A stretch of DNA of 64,000 nt from Lysobacter concretionis Ko07 = DSM 16239 (lineage in GTDB: Bacteria; Pseudomonadota; Gammaproteobacteria; Xanthomonadales; Xanthomonadaceae): contig NZ_AVPS01000001.1 in assembly GCF_000768345.1 (NCBI RefSeq), positions 515,566 to 579,565 of the forward strand, in the 5' to 3' direction. The notes below the pieces were generated by a model, which was not told the origin of the DNA, ran no database searches, and saw nothing but the letters and a program-made list of their open reading frames with translations. A program made the translations under genes and the position numbers. Positions within the stretch are counted from its first letter, which is position 1. Each line of letters begins with the position of its first letter. Positions 58,159-64,000 of the stretch are shown here, in pieces.

Positions 58159-58787
58159 ATCCGCCAGTCGCGGGGCTTGACCCGTTCGCGATCCTGGTCG
58201 ACTACGAACGTCGCAGCCTGGCCCACGTTGCCGGCCTGCCGGAGCAGCTGGATGCCCCGGGCCTGTGGCGCGGGGTGGGTTACCGGATCGGCAACCGCCG
58301 TCTGGCCTCGGGCTTCGACGAGGTGCTGGAGATCCTGCCGCTGCCGCAGGTCACGCCGGTCCCGGGCGCGCGCGCCTGGCTGCTCGGTCTGGCCAACGTA
58401 CGCGGCAACCTGTTGCCGGTGGTCGATCTGAAACAGTTCCTGGAAGGCGAGCGCACGGTCCTGCACGAAGGCCAGCGCATGCTGCTGGTCCGTCAGCCCG
58501 GCGGCGATGTCGCGGTGCTGATCGACGAGCTGTTCGGCCAGCGCAGCTTCAACGAATCCCAGCTCGTATCCGATGGCCTCCAGACGCCTGGCCTGGCCGA
58601 TGGCCGCTACTCGCATTTCATCGACCGGGCCTATCGCCCGGACGACCACACCTGGGGAATCTTCAGCCTGGACCGGCTGGCGCGCACCCCCGAGTTCCGA
58701 CAAGCCGCGTTCGAGCCGCCCAGGCTCGAAACCCGCGCCACTGAAAACCACGCCAGCAACGCAATTGAGGTCGAACATGAGCACTGA
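58155..58787 (+). CDS. pilI: CheW-like adaptor PilI
   Basis: A 210-residue CheW-domain protein that couples the receptor PilJ to the kinase ChpA. The fold is visible in [49 protein letters not shown] and [28 protein letters not shown] 58155 overlaps the pilH stop; the end overlaps pilJ by 11 bases. The C-terminal 30 residues are a charged tail. Confidence 0.93.
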   Translation: MNPPVAGLDPFAILVDYERRSLAHVAGLPEQLDAPGLWRGVGYRIGNRRLASGFDEVLEILPLPQVTPVPGARAWLLGLANVRGNLLPVVDLKQFLEGERTVLHEGQRMLLVRQPGGDVAVLIDELFGQRSFNESQLVSDGLQTPGLADGRYSHFIDRAYRPDDHTWGIFSLDRLARTPEFRQAAFEPPRLETRATENHASNAIEVEHEH

Positions 58788-60798
58788 GATGAATTCCGTC
58801 GCCGGCAAGGCCCGCAACATCGGGGTCAATACCTGGTTGGTCGTGCTGGGCGTGTCGGTGCTGATCTTCGGCCTGAATACCGCATATGCCACCTGGAAAA
58901 CCGCACGCCTGGGTGGCGCGAGTTCCTCCGCATCCAGTCTGCAGGTGCTCTCGCAGCGCCTGGCGGTGCAGGGTCGCGAAGCGGTCGGCGGTGACAGCGC
59001 CGCGTTCGGCGCGTTCAAGGCGACCAAGGCGAAAATCGAGGCCGACATCGGCGATCTCAACAGCAACTTCGGCGACACCCCGGGGGTGTCCGGCCCGATC
59101 GCCACCACCAGCAAGACCTGGGCGCCGCTGGGCAAGAGCGCCGAGCAGGTGATCGCCAGTGAGAAGGCGGTGCTGGGACTGGCCAAGAACGCCAACAACT
59201 TCGACAAGCAGGTTCCCGACCTGCAGGCGCGGCTGGACGAACTGGTGCGCGCGATGTCGAGCAGCGGTTCGCCTTCCTCGCAGGTCTACTACGCACTTCG
59301 CCAGGTGGTGCTGTCGGGCACCATGGCGCGCCGGGTGACCGAAATCCGCGCGGGTGGCCGTACCGCCGAGGCGGCGGGCGAAGGCCTGGCGCGGGACGCC
59401 GCGGTATTCGGCAACGTGCTGGCCGGGCTGCGCAAGGGCGACGAGACGACCGGCATCACCGCGTTGAGCAACGCCGGCGCGGTGAATGCGCTCGGCCAGG
59501 CCGAAGCGCTGTGGGAGACGATGAAGACCGATCTGGACGCGATCCTGAACAGCTCGCAGGACCTGTTCCGCGCCCAGGCCGCGGCGGACGCGATCACCAC
59601 CGGTTCGGACAAGCTGCTGGCCGACAGTGAGTCGCTGTTCAGCGCGTTCAACGCGTTCGGCTCGCTGAAGGACACCAGCATCCTGGGCAACCTGTGGGTC
59701 TCGATCATTTCCGGCTTCATCGCCCTGCTGGCGATCGCCGGCTTGCTGATCTCGCTGAACAAGGCGCAGCAGGTCCGCTACAACACCACCAAGGAACTCA
59801 ACGACCGCAACCAGGAGGCGATCATGCGCCTGCTGGACGAGATGGGCTCGCTGGCGGAAGGCGACCTGACCGTAAAGGCGACCGTGACCGAGGACATGAC
59901 CGGCGCGATTGCCGACTCCATCAACTTCGCCGTCGAGCAGCTGCGCAGCCTGGTGCAGACCATTACCGATACCTCGGTGCAGGTCGCCTCCAGCGCGCAG
60001 GAAACCCAGGCCACCGCGATGCATCTGGCCGAGGCGGCCGAGCACCAGGCGCAGGAGATCACTTCGGCCTCCAGCCGCATCAGCGAAATCGCGGCCAGCA
60101 TCGACCAGGTGTCGAAGAACTCCGCCGAGTCCGCCGACGTGGCGCAGCGCTCGGTGCAGATCGCGACGGCCGGTGCCGGCGTGGTGCGCCAGACCATCCA
60201 GGGCATGGACAGCATCCGCGACCAGATCCAGGAAACCTCCAAACGCATCAAGCGCCTGGGCGAGAGTTCGCAGGAGATCGGCTCGATCGTTGAACTGATC
60301 AACGACATCTCCGAGCAGACCAACATCCTGGCGCTGAACGCGGCGATCCAGGCGGCCTCGGCCGGTGAGGCCGGCCGCGGGTTCGCGGTGGTGGCCGACG
60401 AAGTGCAGCGCCTCGCGGAACGCTCCTCCAACGCGACCAAGCGCATCGAGTCGCTGGTGCAGACGATTCAGGCCGATACCAACGAGGCGGTCAGCTCGAT
60501 GGAGCAGACCACCACCGAGGTGGTCGCGGGTGCGCGCCTGGCCGAGGACGCGGGTACCGCGCTGGGCGAGATCGAGAAGGTGTCGTCGGATCTGTCCGGG
60601 CTGATCCAGGGCATCTCCACCGCAGCGCAACAGCAGTCCGGTGCGGCGGCCAACATCACCCTGACGATGAACACGATCCAGCAGATCACCTCGCAGACCA
60701 CCGAAGGCGCCAACCAGACCGCGCAATCGATTGGAAATCTGGCGCAATTGGCCGCCGACCTGCGCCGCTCGGTCGCCGACTTCAAGCTCCCGGCCTGA
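58777..60798 (+). CDS. pilJ: type IV pilus chemoreceptor PilJ
   Basis: A 673-residue methyl-accepting chemotaxis-like receptor. A first membrane segment (about 19-36) and a second (about 302-327, [19 protein letters not shown]) enclose a periplasmic PilJ-type ligand domain of some 260 residues; HAMP-like sequence and a long signalling coiled coil follow, with the conserved hairpin tip ([44 protein letters not shown], about 503-546). PilJ senses surface contact or PilA in Pseudomonas. Its start overlaps pilI. The methyltransferase gene pilK, which follows pilJ in Pseudomonas, is absent. Confidence 0.94.
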   Translation: MSTEMNSVAGKARNIGVNTWLVVLGVSVLIFGLNTAYATWKTARLGGASSSASSLQVLSQRLAVQGREAVGGDSAAFGAFKATKAKIEADIGDLNSNFGDTPGVSGPIATTSKTWAPLGKSAEQVIASEKAVLGLAKNANNFDKQVPDLQARLDELVRAMSSSGSPSSQVYYALRQVVLSGTMARRVTEIRAGGRTAEAAGEGLARDAAVFGNVLAGLRKGDETTGITALSNAGAVNALGQAEALWETMKTDLDAILNSSQDLFRAQAAADAITTGSDKLLADSESLFSAFNAFGSLKDTSILGNLWVSIISGFIALLAIAGLLISLNKAQQVRYNTTKELNDRNQEAIMRLLDEMGSLAEGDLTVKATVTEDMTGAIADSINFAVEQLRSLVQTITDTSVQVASSAQETQATAMHLAEAAEHQAQEITSASSRISEIAASIDQVSKNSAESADVAQRSVQIATAGAGVVRQTIQGMDSIRDQIQETSKRIKRLGESSQEIGSIVELINDISEQTNILALNAAIQAASAGEAGRGFAVVADEVQRLAERSSNATKRIESLVQTIQADTNEAVSSMEQTTTEVVAGARLAEDAGTALGEIEKVSSDLSGLIQGISTAAQQQSGAAANITLTMNTIQQITSQTTEGANQTAQSIGNLAQLAADLRRSVADFKLPA

Positions 60799-60818
60799 GG
60801 CAAGAATTGGATCGAAGG

Positions 60819-60890
60819 ATGAACAGCCTGACCCCCGGCCGCCCGCACCCGCTGCGCCACTGCCCTGAACAGCGGAGTGTCGCGCCATGA
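60819..60890 (+). CDS. possible 23-codon leader ORF coupled to chpA
   Basis: ATG 60819 opens a frame of 23 codons (MNSLTPGRPHPLRHCPEQRSVAP) whose TGA overlaps the chpA ATG in the sequence ATGA. A weak GGA at 60809-60811 lies seven bases upstream. It fills the space in which pseudomonads have pilK, but I see no CheR-like residues in it. It may be chance in GC-rich DNA. Confidence 0.28.
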   Translation: MNSLTPGRPHPLRHCPEQRSVAP

Positions 60891-63800
60891 CGGTGATGCG
60901 CGACGCGATCGACACCACCACGCTGGGCTGGATCAAGCCGGAGCTGGACGAGACCCTGCGCCAGGCGCGCCAGGAAATCGAGGCCTACGCCGAATCCCCG
61001 GGCGATGGCAGCGCCATGCGCGTGTGCGCCGGCCATCTGCACCAGGTGCACGGCACCCTGCGCATGGTCGAGCTGTACGCACCGGCGATGGTGGCGGAGG
61101 AAATGGAGCGTCTCGCGCTGGGATTGCTGCATGGCGAGATCACCGACCGGGATGACGCCTGCGCGATGCTGATGCGCGGTGCGGTCCAGCTGCCCGATTA
61201 CCTGGAGCGGCTGCAGGGCGGGCATCGCGACATCCCGATCGTGTTGCTGCCGTTGCTCAACGAGTTGCGCGCGACCCGTGGTGAGGCCGGCCTGAATGAA
61301 AGCGTGCTGTTTGCGCCCAACCTGGACCGCCCGTTGCCCGGCGACCTGCCGGCGCCCGAGGTCGCCAGCACGTCGATCCGCACCGGCGTACGGCCGGTCA
61401 GCAGCAACCTGACCGCCCTGCGCGACGCGCTGGCGCAGTGGCCCGAAGGCGGGGTGCCCGCGGATGCCGCGCATCTGGCGACCGTTGTGGACGGCCTGCT
61501 CGCTGAAGTGGCGGTCGAGCCCTTGCGACGCATGTTGTGGGTGGCGTCGTCGGTGGCCGGTGCGTTGCGCGATGGCGCATTGCCGCCGACCCGCGCACTG
61601 CGCCTGGCATTCGGCGGGGTCGAGCGCGAGGCGCGACAGATCCTGTATGACAACGGCTACAACGCGCCGGGTATCGAGCCCAACGCGGAGCCGACCCGGC
61701 AACTGCTGTATCACGTGGCCCACAGCGAAGGCGGCCACCCGGCGCTGGACAGCCTGCGCAGGACGTTCGAGCTGGATGCCGAGCTGCCCAGCGAGTCGGA
61801 ACTCGACCACGCCCGCGGCAGCCTCAGCGGGCGCAACCGGGCCTTGCTGGATACCGTCTCCGCCGCGATCAAGGAAGACCTGCTGCGGGTGAAGGACGCG
61901 CTGGACCTGCACCTGCGGACCGGCCAGACCGGCGTCGAGGACCTGCGCCCGCAGGTCGAGGCCTTGGGCCGGGTCAGCGACACACTCGGCATGATGGGCC
62001 TGGGCATCGCGCGGGGCGTGGTGATGCAGCAACGCGACGCGATGCACGAAATCGTCGCCGGCAACCGTGCCGCCGACGAGTCGGCGCTTCTCGATGTCGC
62101 CGGTGCGCTGCTGTATGTCGAGGCTTCGCTGGACGAGCAGGTCTCACGGCTGGGCCTGTCGGATGACCGCGCCGACGAGGACATGCTGGCGAGCGAATCG
62201 CGCAAGGTGCTCGAGGTGGTGGTGCGCGAAGCGATCGCGAACTTCGGCGATGCGCGGCAGTCGTTCGTCGCGTTCGTGGAAACCAACTGGGATCACGCCG
62301 AACTGGTGGAGATCCCCCGCCTGCTGGAGGAAGTCGGCGGTGCCCTGCGCATCCTCGACCTGCACCTGCCGGCCGACTACCTGCTGGGGGTCAAGCGCTA
62401 CACCGAAGTCGAGCTGATCGAGCGCAAGCGCGTGCCCAACGGCAAGCAGCTGGACACCATGGCCGATGCGCTGGCCAGCGTGGAGTACTACCTGGAAGCG
62501 CTGCGCGAGCAGCGGCCCAATCGCGACCGGATCCTGGAAATCGCCCGCCACAGCCTGGAGGCGCTTGGCTACTGGCCGCTGCCGAGCGACGCCGAGCCGG
62601 AGCAGCAGCACGTTCCTTCGCCGCTGTCCTACGAGGACGAGGACAACGCCGCCGCCGCGCTCGACCAGTGGGCCGTCACTGCGCGCGAGATGGATGCGCC
62701 GCCACGCGCCGCCGACCTGGTGGAACCGGCAGTGGGCGCGGAGCTCGCGGAGAAAACCGCGGAAGTGGAGCCCGCAGCCGAACCGCTTCCCGTCAGCCAG
62801 GATGCGCCGGCCAAGGCCACCAGCACCCTGGTCGACCAGGGTGTCGACGGGTTCGAGCAAAGCGCGGATATCGATGACGAGATCCGCGAGGTGTTCCTGG
62901 AAGAACTGGAAGAGGAGATCGCCAATCTCGGCAGCATGCTGGGCAACTGGCGCCAGGCACCGGAAAACATGGAGCAGTTGCGCTCGATCCGCCGGGTGTT
63001 CCACACCCTGAAGGGCAGCGGCCGTCTGGTGGGCGCCAAGACCCTGGGCGAGTTCAGCTGGAAGATCGAGAACATGCTCAACCGCGTGCTGGATGGCTCG
63101 CGACTGGCCAGTCCCGCGGTGGTGGCGGTTGTCGATCACGCCCATGCCGTGTTGCCGCAGCTGCACGCGGCGTTGCAAGGCACGCAGGCGATCAGCGCCG
63201 ACCTCGCAGGAATCGCCGTGGTCGCGGACCGGGTAGCCGAGGGACAGGAAGCGTTCTACGTGGCGCCCGTGCTCGAGGCCGACGTGGTCGAGGCCGATGC
63301 CGCCGACAACGTAGTTGAAACGGCCGTCGTTGCCGACCCGGAGCCCGTCGCGGAGACCGCTTCTGTTGAGGAAGCCACCCTCGAGGCGGCATTGGCAGAG
63401 GGCGGAGTTCCGGCATCGGTCGACCCGGTGCTGCTGGAGATCCTGGGATCCGAAGTCACCGGGCATCTGGCGACGATCCGGGCCTGGCTCGCCGCCAGCC
63501 AGGATGAGCCGCAGCCGGCCGATGACCAGTTGCAGCGCGCAATCCACACGCTCAATGGCGCTTTCGCGATGACCGAAGTGCCGGTGATCACCGAGATCAC
63601 CACCCCGGCCGAGGCGTATGTCAGGCGGCTGCTCGCGGCCGGTACGCCGGCCAGCACGGAAGGTGTCGCCGGCATTGCCGAAGTGTGCACGGCGGTGGCC
63701 GGAACCCTGGCCGCATTGCAATCCAGCCGCCCGCGGATCCCGGAGTTTTCAGGCGTCTCCGAACGGCTCGCCGCGTTGCGTGACAGCCTGCCTGCCGCGC

Positions 63801-64000
63801 GCGTGCAGCTGCCGGCGGACGAGATCGAAGTGCCGCTGCCGAGCGCTCCCACCGCGGGCCTGTCGGTGGTCGACCTCACCGCGTACGTCTCCGGTGTCGA
63901 TGATCTCGATGCGGACACCGCTGCAGACGACGTGGACCTCGAGGCCGAACGGAGCGAAATCGAGCGCGCCGAAGCCGAACGCATCGAAGCCGAACGCATC
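60887..64000 (+). CDS. chpA: hybrid chemosensory kinase ChpA/PilL, 3' end outside the window
   Basis: ChpA is the central histidine kinase of the Pil-Chp system. The first 1038 residues are visible. An N-terminal FimL-like Hpt-related domain (about 1-130) has HLHQVHGTLRM with His50/His52/His55. A second helical domain continues to about 560. A Hpt domain has VFHTLKGSGRLVGAKTLGEFSWKIENM with the phospho-accepting His706, and a second Hpt-like domain has AIHTLNGAFAM with His887. Ala/Glu-rich linkers separate them. The kinase core, CheW-like and receiver domains should lie beyond the window. The last visible residues are the tandem repeat EAERI. ATG 60887 is used. Confidence 0.93.
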   Translation, partial: MTVMRDAIDTTTLGWIKPELDETLRQARQEIEAYAESPGDGSAMRVCAGHLHQVHGTLRMVELYAPAMVAEEMERLALGLLHGEITDRDDACAMLMRGAVQLPDYLERLQGGHRDIPIVLLPLLNELRATRGEAGLNESVLFAPNLDRPLPGDLPAPEVASTSIRTGVRPVSSNLTALRDALAQWPEGGVPADAAHLATVVDGLLAEVAVEPLRRMLWVASSVAGALRDGALPPTRALRLAFGGVEREARQILYDNGYNAPGIEPNAEPTRQLLYHVAHSEGGHPALDSLRRTFELDAELPSESELDHARGSLSGRNRALLDTVSAAIKEDLLRVKDALDLHLRTGQTGVEDLRPQVEALGRVSDTLGMMGLGIARGVVMQQRDAMHEIVAGNRAADESALLDVAGALLYVEASLDEQVSRLGLSDDRADEDMLASESRKVLEVVVREAIANFGDARQSFVAFVETNWDHAELVEIPRLLEEVGGALRILDLHLPADYLLGVKRYTEVELIERKRVPNGKQLDTMADALASVEYYLEALREQRPNRDRILEIARHSLEALGYWPLPSDAEPEQQHVPSPLSYEDEDNAAAALDQWAVTAREMDAPPRAADLVEPAVGAELAEKTAEVEPAAEPLPVSQDAPAKATSTLVDQGVDGFEQSADIDDEIREVFLEELEEEIANLGSMLGNWRQAPENMEQLRSIRRVFHTLKGSGRLVGAKTLGEFSWKIENMLNRVLDGSRLASPAVVAVVDHAHAVLPQLHAALQGTQAISADLAGIAVVADRVAEGQEAFYVAPVLEADVVEADAADNVVETAVVADPEPVAETASVEEATLEAALAEGGVPASVDPVLLEILGSEVTGHLATIRAWLAASQDEPQPADDQLQRAIHTLNGAFAMTEVPVITEITTPAEAYVRRLLAAGTPASTEGVAGIAEVCTAVAGTLAALQSSRPRIPEFSGVSERLAALRDSLPAARVQLPADEIEVPLPSAPTAGLSVVDLTAYVSGVDDLDADTAADDVDLEAERSEIERAEAERIEAERI

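Overview
The window is a GC-rich, densely packed chromosomal segment of a gammaproteobacterium, most likely Lysobacteraceae/Xanthomonadaceae (Lysobacter, Luteimonas or a close relative). The evidence is a YebC protein that starts [19 protein letters not shown] as in xanthomonads, a glutaredoxin-rhodanese fusion typical of that family, blocks in xanthomonad/pseudomonad order (yebC-ruvC-ruvA-kup-ruvB; ybgC-tolQRAB-pal-cpoB-queE-queC-tRNA-Lys; tonB-gshB-pilGHIJ-chpA), and REP palindromes headed GTAG. I see no plasmid, prophage, insertion sequence or CRISPR. The species assignment is inference.

Layout. 1-3.6 kb: tail of a hypothetical gene, a DUF924 protein, a three-domain Grx4 protein and a polysaccharide deacetylase. 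3.7-9.2 kb: bamD diverging from rluD-pgeF-clpB (the E. coli order), clpB with a good sigma-32 promoter. 9.2-12.8 kb: about 0.9 kb of repeats, a TonB-dependent receptor and another repeat region. 12.8-18.3 kb: ybaL-type K+/H+ antiporter, an ABC-F ATPase (yheS) carrying an in-frame REP pair, a SIMPL-domain protein and an FmdB-type zinc ribbon. 18.6-27.5 kb: aspS, GNAT, a DUF3016 lipoprotein, an alpha/beta hydrolase, yebC, ruvC, ruvA, kup, ruvB. 27.5-35.1 kb: ybgC, the Tol-Pal envelope machine, queE, queC, tRNA-Lys(TTT). 35.2-42.5 kb: recQ, dps, hrpA. 42.6-49.2 kb: a secreted hypothetical, relA, a TPR membrane protein, a two-domain glycosyltransferase. 49.3-57.2 kb: PBP1b with an LpoP-like lipoprotein, yoaA helicase, tsaB, tonB, gshB. 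57.3-64 kb: the Pil-Chp chemosensory operon controlling type IV pili, cut inside chpA by the window end.

The genes are housekeeping: DNA repair (RuvABC, RecQ, YoaA), envelope assembly and wall synthesis (BamD, Tol-Pal, PBP1b/LpoP), translation and RNA modification (AspS, RluD, TsaB, QueC/E, HrpA), stress (ClpB, Dps, RelA, GshB) and pilus motility. Many adjacent genes overlap by ATGA or GTGA, implying translational coupling.

The novelty lies between the genes. Every gene-free stretch longer than 300 bp holds dispersed structured repeats. I resolve four families: (A) GTAG-headed REP palindromes; (B) a roughly 90-nt element that folds as an outer stem closing two hairpins, in four copies whose stems co-vary; (C) a 69-nt element with ~20-bp terminal inverted repeats around a nearly invariant core, in two copies; (D) a 75-bp unit in three tandem copies behind clpB. 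Families B and C are my best candidates for something undescribed.
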